DNA from: Henckelia pumila
Lineage: Eukaryota > Streptophyta > Magnoliopsida > Lamiales > Gesneriaceae
Length of the DNA: 64,000 bases
Direction: 5' to 3'
NCBI RefSeq assembly: GCF_033568475.1
Contig: NW_027331831.1
Span: 14,818,001 to 14,882,000, forward strand
Below, piece after piece: positions 1 to 10,051 of the stretch. Position numbers and translations under genes: made by a program. Numbering within the stretch: position 1 is the first letter of the stretch; each line of letters begins with the position of its first letter. A model generated the notes under the pieces. That model worked only from the letters and a program-made list of their open reading frames with translations. It was not told where the DNA came from and made no database searches.

Positions 1-1133
1 AATCGGTTTATCAATCGGAGTCACGATGAATTTTATATTAATTTCTGAACATGCGGGCTTTGCTTGTCGGGCTTGAACTTATGACTAATGGGCCCTAAGC
101 TGTTAGTGGCCTACATTATAAATAAGTTATTGCAGTACAGAAATTATACACAACAGGTCACAAGAATTTTCGAAAACCCTAGTTAATTTTCTAAAAGGTG
201 GCCGCCCCCTCTCCCTTTGCTCGAAAAGAAATCCAGCCTGTGATTTTGAATTACAGTCTGGTTTAACGGATCAAATTCGTTAATCTCTTCGTAGAAACTT
301 CTGATAGATTTTCTAGTGCAATTTATCAGAGGGATTAAATATCCGTTCGTGGACCTGATTGAAGAACAGTTCGTCCATCAGTTCCAGGGATATACAACGA
401 GAGCAGAGAAATCTGTTGGTGTCCAAAATCTCGATTCGAGATTAAAGGTAAAAATTTTATAATTGTTATTTAATTTTTACACACACAATTTAATCGTAAG
501 GTTGATACCTATTATGGAATCGTTCCATACAAAAATTTTTGGAGAACGCGGCGATCAGATCAATTAGGATTGATACCCGGTGCAGCGGAAGTTTAAAAAT
601 TTTGTATGGAACGATTCCATAATAGGTAACAACCTTACGATTAAATTGTGTGTGTAAAAATTAAATAACAATTATAAAATTTTTACCTTTAATCTCGAAT
701 CGAGATTTTGGACACCAACAGATTTCTCTGCTCTTGTTGTATATCCCTGGAACTGATGGACGAACTGTTCTTCAATCAGGTCCACGAACGGATATTTAAT
801 CCCTCTGATAGATTGCACTAGAAAATCTATCAGAAGTTTCTACGAAGAGATTAACGAATTTGATCCGTTAAACCAGACTGTAATTCAAAATCACAGGCTG
901 GATTTCTTTTCGAGCAAAGGGAGAGGGGGCGGCCACCTTTTAGAAAATTAACTAGGGTTTTCGAAAATTCTTGTGACCTGTTGTATTTTAATTTCTGTAC
1001 TGTAATAACTTATTCATAATGTAGGCCACTAACAGCTTAGGGCCCATTAGTCATAAGTTCAAGCCCGACAAGCAAAGCCCACATGTTCAGAAATTAATAT
1101 AAAATTCATCGTGACTTCGATTGATAAACCGAT
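1..1133. repeat. Large inverted repeat made of two LTR ends
   Basis: Bases 1 to about 538 are the reverse complement of about 595-1133, with only scattered mismatches. The arms are separated by roughly 55 bp (541-594) that match the terminal part of the LTR seen intact at 8197. The arms are therefore two copies of the same LTR region, joined end to end in opposite orientation. The inverted copy has lost its last ~59 bp, and the junction lies in a T-run, so its exact base cannot be fixed. The left arm runs off the window. A transcript across it could fold into a long hairpin. Aberrant reverse transcription, end joining of two LTRs, or an assembly error could all explain it. Confidence 0.9.
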
Positions 1134-2381
1134 TTCACCAATGTGCACAGAAACCATTTCTGCACCTTTTAAAGTCAAGATAAATTTTTCTGAATCCGAA
1201 TTCAGTGATTTCCCAAAATGGTCATCCCTATGTCATTTTAGGAAATCTTACTCCTCTACTCTTAAATAAGAAGTCCAACTTCTTCGTTCATTAAATTTAA
1301 CTCTTTAAATTTAACTATCTCAACGGGGATTAAAAATCCATTACACTGTGTGACCCTCAATGGTTCAGGGATACAGCTAGCCGTGGGCTCACAACTCCTT
1401 GTGACTCGGAACAACAATTTCCGACTTGTCCATCGAATCATGGTAAGAGCGTCTAGCAACATCGCCCCATGATTCCCTAGGTATCACTGATAGTGCCTAC
1501 AAGAACCAATAGATTTTGGTTAGCGTACAGTACGGTCCCTTCATCCATATATCCCGATCGAATCAACAACCATTGGTATATCGAGAGTCGCTCGAGATTC
1601 GATAACTATGCAATACATCTTGAAGATCAAATAGTGACATCGCATGTTCTACTAAGAAACCATTTCTTAAATCACATCATATACTCTGGCCAGAGATTCG
1701 TCACACTAAATCTCCTCAGATCGCATAGGATATCCACACTCGCAAGCATGTGGTGAATCCTTGACAACAAAGCATCGACTCCTATATGTGTTGTAACTGT
1801 ACCCAATCCCGACACCTGATGACCCCAATAGAGTCGATAAACGAGTCAAAGCACAGTACTAGCATATAGAGTCTCAATGATGTTTCAAGTAGTAAGGACT
1901 AATGGTGTACAACCAAAACCGCGGACTTTATCCACTCGATAAGTGATAACCACTTGGAAAGTCCGGATAGGGTAGTTCGATCATTCATCATATGAATATC
2001 CATTTGCATGCTTCGAACATCTCTATGTTCCTTACCAATGAAACGTGGTACTCTGCATTGCAAATGCTAGTCTCAAACTCGAGCGATCCTTATCCTTATT
2101 ATCGGACGGCTCAATCGACTAGGAATAGTTTAGAATATACAGTGACTATAAGATATGTTTCATGATAGACATCTCCATGTTCTACCACATCTTACATACA
2201 ATATAGTATATTCAAGGTCTTTATCAAAACAACAATAGTATATCACAATATAACAATATGAAGAAAGATAAAGTCATTGCCATTAATAAAAGTGTAAATA
2301 ATATTAAACAAAAGATTGTTTATACAAAGAGTCATCAAAGCCCTTAGCCACAAGTTGGCTCATCGGGCACCCACTCTTTCA
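539..2381 (-). repeat. LTR 1 (3' LTR of copia element 1)
   Basis: About 1843 bp, nearly identical to 8197-10042 and 10052-11897. On the minus strand it begins TGAAAGAGTGGGTGCCC at 2381 and runs to the CCGCGTTCTCC end at about 541. Its outermost TGTT/AACA tip is blurred by the junction with the inverted copy. The adjacent minus-strand sequence CAAGTGGGAGAT (2382-2393) is the polypurine tract, which makes this the 3' LTR. Short open frames inside it recur in the other two copies and look non-coding. Confidence 0.9.
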
Positions 2382-2393
2382 ATCTCCCACTTG
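2382..2393 (-). promoter_or_regulatory. Polypurine tract of element 1
   Basis: Minus-strand CAAGTGGGAGAT directly precedes the LTR 1 start (TGAAAGAG). It is the expected plus-strand DNA primer of a copia element. The same tract precedes the LTRs at 20501 and 58365. Confidence 0.8.
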
Positions 2394-2395
2394 CC

Positions 2396-3872
2396 CTAAA
2401 GCCAACTAGTCATACTACGTAGACCCATTGCTTCGCGATGTTTGTCAAATAATGGTCCTGGCAAGGGCTTAGTAAGTGGATCAGCGATATTGTCTGCAGA
2501 GGCCACTCTTTCGACAGTGATGTCTCCTCTTTCCACAATCTCCCGGATGATGTGGTATTTCCTCAGTACGTGTTTGGATCTTTGATGAGACCTTGGTTCC
2601 TTTGCCTGAGCAACGGCACCCGTGTTGTCACAGTACATCGGGACTGGACCAACAACTTCAGGAATGACGCCCAACTCTTGGACGAAATTCCTCATCCAAA
2701 CGGCCTCTTTAGCAGCAGCTGATGCTGCAATGTATTCAGCTTCAGTGGTGGAATCCGCTGTGGTGTCCTGCTTGGAACTCTTCCAAGAGACATCACCGCC
2801 ATTGAGCATGAACACAAATCTAGAGGTTGACTTCGAGTCATCCACGTCACTTTGGAAGCTAGAGTCGGTATAGCCTTCCAATTTTAGTTCTCTTCCTCCA
2901 TATACCATGAACATATTCTTAGTCCTTCGTAAGTACTTAAGAATGTCCTTCACGGCTTTCCAATGCATTTGACCGGGATTAGCTTGATATCTGCTCGTGA
3001 CACTCAGAGAAAATGCTACATCCGGTCTGGTAGATATCATCCCATACATGATACTACCTATGGCTGACGCATATGGTACATGTGTCATTTTCTCTATCTC
3101 TTCATCAGTCTTGGGACACATAGACTTGGATAGAGAAACTCCATGACACATGGGTAGATGTCCTCTCTTGGACCCATCCATTGAAAACCGTTTCAATATG
3201 GTGTCGATGTAGGTTGATTGAGTGAGTCCTATCATTCTCTTAGATCTATCTCTATAGATCTGTATCCCAAGAATATAGGATGCCTCACCCAAATCCTTCA
3301 TCGAGAATCTACCTGATAACCATATCTTTGTTGACTGCAACATCCCTACATCATTCCCAATGAGTAGGATGTCATCAACATAAAGTACTAAGAATGTCAC
3401 AGCATCCTTAACTATTTTCTTGTACACGCATGGTTCCTCCGGATTCTTGATGAAACCAAAATCTTTTATTGTTTCATCAAATTTTTTGGTTCCAACTTCT
3501 TGATGCTTGTTTTAGACCATAAATTGATCTCTGAAGCTTGCATACCTTATGCTCGCTTCCCATGGATGTGTACCCCTCAGGCTGCTTCATATAGATTTCT
3601 TCCTTAATGTCTCCATTAAGAAACGCAGTCTTCACATACATTTGCCATATCTCATAGTCATACCATGCAGCTATGGCAATAAGGATTCTTATGGACTTGA
3701 ACATTGCAACTGGTGAAAAGGTTTCATCATAGTCAACTCCTTGTCTTTGAGTATAACCTTTTGCCACCAATCGCGCCTTGTAGGTCAATACCTTACCATC
3801 AGGCCCAAGCTTTCTCTTGTAGATCCATTTACACCCTATTGGAACAATTCCATCGGGAGGATCTACTAAAGA
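2396..3872 (-). pseudogene. Element 1 reverse transcriptase and RNase H (frameshifted)
   Basis: Reads on the minus strand from about 3872 to the stop at 2396. The RT palm begins around DPPDGIVPIGCKWIYKRKLG and continues through ARLVAKGYTQRQGVDY. The catalytic YVDD box is intact (LYVDDILLIGND, near 3370). The C-terminal RNase H domain has the YCDNTGA motif and ends in a typical copia tail. One extra A in an A-run near 3485-3492 shifts the frame just after KQASRSWN, so the palm is split between 3477-3872 and 2396-3427. A TAG codon at about 3868-3870, where relatives have Trp, separates it from the integrase part. One-base homopolymer changes could be sequencing errors, but the nonsense codons are harder to dismiss. 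Confidence 0.9.
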
Positions 3873-4979
3873 CTAAACTTGGTTTGTATGCATCGAATCT
3901 ATTTCCGACTGCATAGCTTCAAGCCATAAATTTGAATCCGCATCAGAAATTGCTTCCTTGAAGTTTCTTGGATCACATCCAACATCGGGTTCATCTTGAT
4001 CCCCTTCAAGAAGAAGACCATATCGAATAGGAGGTCTAGAAGTCCTCTCGGATCTTCTAGGTATAGGCATGTCCAGCAATGGTTCCTGAGGTGTAGGATC
4101 GTTATTTTGTATTTCGGGTTCTTCTCGAATTTCTTCGAGTTCCATCATCTCGCCTTTCTTATCCAATAAGAACTCCTTCTCTTAGAAGGTGGCATTCCTT
4201 GAAACAAACACCTTTGTTTCAGCAGGATAATAGAAATAATATCCGATTGAATTCTTCGGATACCCTACAAAATAACATAAGCTGGATCGACTATCCAACT
4301 TATCTCCCACTGTCCGCTTCACGTAAGCAGGACATCCCCAAATCCTCAAGTACGAATACTTAGGAGCTTTGCCATTCCATAACTCGTATGGTGTTTTGTC
4401 CACTGCTTTAGTGTGGACGTTGTTCAACAACAATACCGCCGTTTCAAGCGCATAGCCCCAAAACGAAGGTGGAAGCTCAGTGAAGCTCATCATGGACCGA
4501 ACCATGTCCAACAAAGTTCGATTACGACGCTCCGATACACCATTAAGCTGTGGTGTCATAGGAGGAGTCCACTGAGAGAGAATCCCATTCTCTTTTAGAT
4601 AGTCCAAAAACTCGGTACTCAAGTATTCTCCACCTCGATCCGATCGAAGTGCTTTAATACTTTTACCTAGCTTGTTTTCTACTTCAGCCTTGAATTCTTT
4701 GAACTTTTCAAATGCTTCAGACTTATATTTCATTAAATATAAATACTCATACCTTGAATAATCATCAGTAAAGGTAATGAAGTAGGTGTGGCCATATTGA
4801 GTCCCAACTCTAAATGGACCACAAACATCTGTATGGATCAAATCCAACAGATTTTGACTACGCTCAGGTTTTCCCTTAAAAGGAGATTTAGTCATTTTTC
4901 CTTTTAAGCAGGATTCACAAGTAGGTAGAGAGTTAATATCAGACATATCAAACATGCCCTCTCCCACTAGCTTATTCAT
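3873..4979 (-). pseudogene. Element 1 integrase
   Basis: Minus-strand integrase with a TCESCLKGKM zinc-binding end, then the core. The catalytic triad is visible: Asp in LIHTDVCGP, Asp in LRSDRGGEY and Glu in NGVSERRNRT, with exactly 35 residues between the last two (DD35E). The C-terminal GKAPKYSYLRIWGCPAYVK region follows. A TAA stop near 4181, inside ATF-EKEFLLD, sits where the third element of this window has Leu; it cuts 4182-4979 from 3873-4166. The upstream HARLGHIS zinc-finger part is in frame but is cut from gag-protease by the A-run frameshift near 5047-5062. Confidence 0.9.
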
Positions 4980-4999
4980 CCTCCTTGAGGAAATATGAC

Positions 5000-6316
5000 C
5001 TAGCCTAGCGTGCCAAAGGTTTGCCGGGTTTTGGCTATCGATTTTTCTTTTTTTTTTTTTGTTGTTGCCGGTTTATCAACATAATTTATTGGAACGTCTT
5101 TTAGTTTTAAGTTGTATAGATCGTTTTCAAGTTGTCCATTTCCAATCAAACATTCATTCTTGTAAATATTGCAAATCACATTCACAAAATTGCAAGAATA
5201 ACCATCTCTATCAAGCATAGGAACAGAAATAATGTTTTTAATCAAATCCGGAACAAATAAAACATCTCTTAAAAGTAACTTAAAACCGTTCTGCAAAATT
5301 AAATAAACATCTCCCACGGCTTTTGCTTCAACTCTGGAACCATTTCCGAGCCTCAGCTGGGTCTCACCCATTCTAAGCCTGCGACTTCTTGTCATCACCT
5401 GCAAATCATTGCAAATGTGAGATCCACATCCGGTATCCAATACCCAAGAAATAGTATTAAGTGAAACATTTATTTCAATATAGAACATACCCTTTGCAGT
5501 TCGCAACTGCTCTAGATATTCCTTGCAGTTACGCTTCCAATGACCGGGCTTCTTGCAGTAATGGCAAACATCCTTGGATTTTTCCATGTTTGAAGCCTTT
5601 GTCTTGTGCTTCTTCTCGGGTTCGATTTTCTTGGGTGGGGCAGAACGTTTCTCACCCTTTGTACTTGGCCCCTTCTTAGCAGAAGAAGAGGAGCCCACCA
5701 AGAAAGCCGGTTTATCCTTCTTTAATGTGGATTCATATGTCACAAGCATATTGACCATCTCTTCAAGGGAGGCCTCTATCTTGTTCATATTGAAATTTAC
5801 CACAAATCCGTCAAACGAAGAAGGAAGAGACAGAAGTAGTAAGTCCACGTTGAGTTCATGCTCCAACACCAAATCAAGGGTTACCAACTTCTGTATGAGC
5901 CAAATCACTCGTACCCCATGATCACGGACCGAAGTCCCTTCACGCATGCGACACGTCATTAGCTCCTTTACAGTAGCGAACCTTTCAGCCCTCGATTGAG
6001 CCCCAAAAAGTTCCTTGAGTTGAACGTGAATGTCAGCAGCATTCACGGTGTCCTCAAATCGCCTCTGGAGTTCATCAGACATCGAGGCTTGCATATAGCA
6101 TTTGGTCTTGATATCATGGTCCCACCATGTATCAAGCTTGGCTAACTCCTCCGGACTTACGTCAGCTGGTGCTTCCTTCGGAGGAGATTTTTCTAACACG
6201 TAGAGCATCTTCTCCGAAGTCAAGACAATCTTCAACTTACGGAACCATTCCGTATAGTTTGCGCCAGTCAACTTATTTTGTTCGAGGATCGAGAAAAGTG
6301 GATTACGCGAATTCAT
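5000..6316 (-). CDS. Element 1 gag and aspartic protease
   Basis: A 438-residue frame on the minus strand starting MNSRNPLFSILEQNKLTGAN. It has the UBN2-type copia gag domain, then a CCHC zinc knuckle CHYCKKPGHWKRNC (C-x2-C-x4-H-x4-C) for RNA packaging, then the retropepsin active site WVLDTGCGSHIC. This part is intact. At the 3' end a long A-run (minus strand, about 5047-5062) shifts the frame, and the protein ends in a short nonsense tail, whereas the adjacent frame continues NPANLWHARLGHIS into integrase. The start is the first ATG after the leader and matches the start in the other two copia elements. Confidence 0.9.
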   Translation of the reverse strand: MNSRNPLFSILEQNKLTGANYTEWFRKLKIVLTSEKMLYVLEKSPPKEAPADVSPEELAKLDTWWDHDIKTKCYMQASMSDELQRRFEDTVNAADIHVQLKELFGAQSRAERFATVKELMTCRMREGTSVRDHGVRVIWLIQKLVTLDLVLEHELNVDLLLLSLPSSFDGFVVNFNMNKIEASLEEMVNMLVTYESTLKKDKPAFLVGSSSSAKKGPSTKGEKRSAPPKKIEPEKKHKTKASNMEKSKDVCHYCKKPGHWKRNCKEYLEQLRTAKGMFYIEINVSLNTISWVLDTGCGSHICNDLQVMTRSRRLRMGETQLRLGNGSRVEAKAVGDVYLILQNGFKLLLRDVLFVPDLIKNIISVPMLDRDGYSCNFVNVICNIYKNECLIGNGQLENDLYNLKLKDVPINYVDKPATTKKKKEKSIAKTRQTFGTLG

Positions 6317-8183
6317 CTTATGAAATACTGAAAAGAAACAGACAAATATCAGTGATTGTTTAAGAAATTTACTAAGACATAAAATAGGCGAAATTTATTT
6401 TATGAATCTCACTCCCACTATTTTAACGATTTCACTACCCTCTAGTGAAAACGGGAAACTGTTTTCCTTAGTGAGAACATGGAGTCCAATTGACAAACTT
6501 ATGGTCCCGAATAATATCAGCCAACCATAATTTTCAAAAGGTAGAGCCCAATCGCTTCCAAAGCAACCTCCACGTTTTTACCTCATGTCCAATAAGGGCC
6601 CAATAATATGACGCCGATTATTGTGACATGTCAAGATGACCCATCAATATTAAGTTGTGATGGACGGTCGCCATGTGGATCCCCCAATAATATGAGCCGA
6701 TCCCATGGGAGTTCCACCCAACTTACAACATGTGTCGATCCAATGTACAGCTTTCGGATGAACGGGCCCCCCCAATAATATGAGCCGGACCGTATCCGCG
6801 GGTAGCATCTCATACATTGATCGTTGATGGAAGGTAGGAACATTTAAACAAATTTAAATTTCCTTTATTTATCTTGATATCAATTTTAAATCATATTTAA
6901 AATGAGGGATTTTTAATTATAAAAATTTGTCTCATCATTTTTAAAATTTTTGTATGCTTGCCGGATTCACACAATTATGTCTAAAGCATGCATACAACTA
7001 TAATATCACATATTATATAGGATGATCGATTCCATTTCTAATCGACCCGTGGTTGCCAATCACGAGTCTTAGTCCAATCCTAGGTAATATGCAGTATGCA
7101 ATGCAATCCTATTACATTTGCTTCCAATTTACATTTTTTCTGTCTTTATTGTCTGCTGGGCCCACCTCCATCTTCAAATCTTGATCTCCCACTAAATCTA
7201 ATGTATTTACAATAAATAACAATGACAAGTAGGGGATACATTTTTAAGGGGTGGGAACGGGCCATAAACCAAACCCACTTTTATTACATATGACATTCAT
7301 ATTGGGCCATAAACCAGGCCCATTAATAAAACCAACAATAATAAAACAAATGTAAATTGCTAACATACACCTACAAAATTGGTCATGGCAATCGATCATC
7401 CTTATCCAATAACATTTAATTCAAAATTAATTTATTGGATAACATGCAATGGCAATTTAAATTTAAAAGGATAAAATCATATTTCATATATAAAATCTTA
7501 TTTTACATACAAAATCATATTTTATCTTTTTATCAAATAAAATCATATTTTATCTATAAAATCCAATTTTATACATAAAATCATATTTTACTCAATATAT
7601 CCATAAGATCATATCTTATCATCAATTGTACCAAAAATAATTAATTTCGAAATTCAATTTAACGGATAAAATATTTAAATTTTCCAAAAATTCAAATTTA
7701 TCCAAAAATCAATTTTAAAATTTTCAGACTCGAACAATTCGTATCCGACGCCTCGTGGACCAATCAAAACAATTTTCGATCGGACCAAAAATAGAATTTT
7801 AACATATTAAAATTTAATTTAAAAATTAAAAAAATAATAATTTTTCCCGCGGGCCGCCCGGGACATTCCCGGGCTGCCCGCGCCCCGTAGGGCTCGGGCC
7901 GGGCAGCCCGGCTGCCCCTAGGGCAGCGACGATCGCTGTCCATGGGCAGCGCCGAGCGCAGCGCCCATCGCTGCGCCGTGCGCCGCCCTGTGCAGCGCCC
8001 AGCGCCGTGCGCTGCCCGGGGCAGCGACGATCGCTGCCCCTGCCCCGGGCAGCGATCCAATCGCTTCCCGGGTTTTTGCCCGAAAAAAAAAATTTATTTT
8101 TAAATATTTATTTTGTTTCAAAAACCGAGGCTTAAAAATTTTTGTACAATCGATTAATTTAATCGCTTGATCTGAGCAACCTG
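6317..8183 (-). other. Element 1 untranslated leader with periodic motif
   Basis: About 1.87 kb lies between the primer-binding site and gag with no credible gene. Near gag it holds four copies of AATAATATGAG/CAG-type sequence (plus strand) starting at 6510, 6602, 6686 and 6774, that is every 84-92 bp. The minus-strand core is GGCTCATATTATTGGG. The same layout occurs in the third element at 62501-62768. Towards the primer-binding site is a GC-rich block. An RNA role such as packaging, dimerisation or translation control is only inferred from conservation and position. Confidence 0.7.
7845..8072 (-). repeat. GC-rich short-repeat block in leader
   Basis: A ~230 bp island, extremely GC-rich, within AT-rich surroundings (A/T runs on both sides). 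It consists of many overlapping GGGCAGC/GCTGCCC and GCAGCGATCGTCGCTGC-like units in both orientations, so it can form strong hairpins. Open frames across it (7764-8196) are composition artefacts. It sits in the transcribed leader close to the primer-binding site. Confidence 0.8.
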
Positions 8184-8195
8184 GCTCTGATACCA
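8184..8195 (-). promoter_or_regulatory. Primer-binding site (tRNA-iMet), element 1
   Basis: Minus-strand TGGTATCAGAGC lies one base from the 5' LTR end at 8197. This is the standard complement of initiator tRNA-Met used by plant copia elements, and the match continues into AGGTTGCTC. Confidence 0.92.
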
Positions 8196-8196
8196 C

Positions 8197-10042
8197 TGTT
8201 GGAGAACGCGGCGATCAGATCAATTAGGATTGATACCCGGTGCAGCGGAAGTTTAAAAATTTTGTATGGAACGATTCCATAATAGGTATCAACCTTACGA
8301 TTAAATTGTGTGTGTAAAAATTAAATAACAATTATAAAATTTTTACCTTTAATCTCGAATCGAGATTTTGGACACCAACAGATTTCTCTACTCTTGTTGT
8401 ATATCCCTGGAACTGATGGACGAACTGTTCTTCAATCAGGTCCACGAACGGATATTTAATCCCTCTGATAGATTGCACTAGAAAATCTATCAGAAGTTTC
8501 TACGAAGAGATTAACGAATTTGATCCGTTAAACCAGACTGTAATTCAAAATCACAGGCTGGATTTCTTTTCGAGCAAAGGGAGAGGGGGCGGCCACCTTT
8601 TAGAAAATTAACTAGGGTTTTCGAAAATTCTTGTGACCTGTTGTATTTTAATTTCTGTACTGCAATAACTTATTCATAATGTAGGCCACTAACAGCTTAG
8701 GGCCCATTAGTCATAAGTTCAAGCCCGACAAGCAAAGCCCGCATGTTCAGAAATTAATATAAAATTCATCATAACTCCGATTGATAAACCGATTTCACCA
8801 ATGTGCACAGAAACCATTTCTGCACCTTTTAAAGTTAAGATAAATTTTTCTGAATCCGAATTCAGTGATTTCCCAAAATGGCCATCCCTATGTCATTTTA
8901 GGAAATCTTACTCCTCTACTCTTAAATAAGAAGTCCAACTTCTTCGTTCATTAAATTTAACTCTTTAAATTTAACTATCTCAACGGGGATTAAAAATCCA
9001 TTACACTGTGTGACCCTCAATGGTTCAGGGATACAGCTAGCCGTGGGCTCACAACTCCTTGTGACTCGGAACAACAATTTCCGACTTGCCCATCGAATCA
9101 TGGTAAGAGCGTCTAGCAACATCGCCCCATGATTCTCTAGGTATCACTGATAGTGCCTACAAGAACCAATAGATTTTGGTTAGCGTACAGTACGGTCCCT
9201 TCATCCATATATCCCGATCGAATCAACAACCATTGGTATATCGAGAGTCGCTCGAGATTCGATAACTATGCAATACATCTTGAAGATCAAATAGTGACAT
9301 CGCATGTGCTACTAAGAAACCATTTCTTAAATCACATCATGTACTCTGGCCAGAGATTCGTCATACTAATATCTCCTCAGATCGCATAGGATATCCACAC
9401 TCGCAAGCATGTGGTGAATCCTTGACAACAAAGCATCGACTCCTATATGTGTTGCAACTGTACCCAATCCCGACACCTGATGACCCCAATAGAGTCGGTA
9501 AACGAGTCAAAGCACAGTACTAGCATATAGAGTCTCAATGATGTTTCAAGTAGTAAAGACTAATGGTGTACAACCAAAACCGCGGACTTTATCCACTCGA
9601 TAAGTGATAACCACTTGGAAAGTCCGGATAGGGTAGTTCGATCATTCATCATATGAATATCCATTTGCATGCTTCGAACATCTCTATGTTCCTTACCAAT
9701 GAAACGTGGTACTCTGCATCGCAAATGCTAGTCTCAAACTCGAGCGATCCTTATCCTTATTATCGGACGGCTCAATCGACTAGGAACAGTTTAGAATATA
9801 CAGTGACTATAAGATATGTTTCATGATAGACATCTCCATGTTCTACCACATCTTACATACACTATAGTATATTCAAGGTCTTTATCAAAACAACAATAGT
9901 ATATCACAATATAACAATATGAAGAAAGATAAAGTCATTGCCATTAATAAAAGTGTAAATAATATTAAACAAAAGATTGTTTATACAAAGAGTCATCAAA
10001 GCCCTTAGCCACAATTTGGCTCACCGGGCACCCACTCTTTCA
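8197..10042 (-). repeat. LTR 2 (5' LTR of copia element 1)
   Basis: 1846 bp, TGAAAGAG...TCCAACA on the minus strand, adjacent to the primer-binding site. By eye it differs from LTR 1 and LTR 3 at only scattered positions. It contains a block, reading CCCTCAATGGTTCAGGGATA on the plus strand, that recurs in the LTRs of the other copia elements here. Confidence 0.95.
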
Positions 10043-10051
10043 ATATACCAC
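10043..10051. other. 9 bp scar of a deleted internal domain
   Basis: ATATACCAC joins LTR 2 to LTR 3. AT equals the first two bases after LTR 1 (polypurine side), and ATACCAC equals the last seven bases before LTR 2 (primer-binding-site side). It reads as an internal region of about 5.8 kb reduced to its two tips. Confidence 0.75.

Larger units (their letters stand above)
539..10042 (-). mobile_element. Ty1/copia retrotransposon, element 1
   Basis: A complete LTR-internal-LTR unit on the minus strand. From the 5' end it has LTR 2, a primer-binding site for initiator tRNA-Met, a ~1.9 kb leader, gag with zinc knuckle, aspartic protease, integrase, reverse transcriptase, RNase H, polypurine tract and LTR 1. 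The order PR-IN-RT-RH is diagnostic of copia. LTRs of ~1.85 kb are long for the superfamily. The coding region carries at least two nonsense codons and two homopolymer frameshifts, so this copy cannot make a full polyprotein. The near-identical LTRs point to recent insertion or recent homogenisation. Confidence 0.93.

Noticed and set aside
1262..1756. Open frames inside the copia LTR (both strands), repeated at 8922-9389 and 10777-11244
   Set aside because: They recur only as part of the LTR copies, vary in length between copies, and show no domain.
6127..6363. Plus-strand frames over element 1 gag and pol (also at 2622, 4413, 5461, 5574)
   Set aside because: Antisense shadows of the copia polyprotein.
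7764..8196. Arg/Ala/Gly-rich frames on the minus strand
   Set aside because: Produced by the GC-rich short-repeat block in the leader; no start context or conserved motif.
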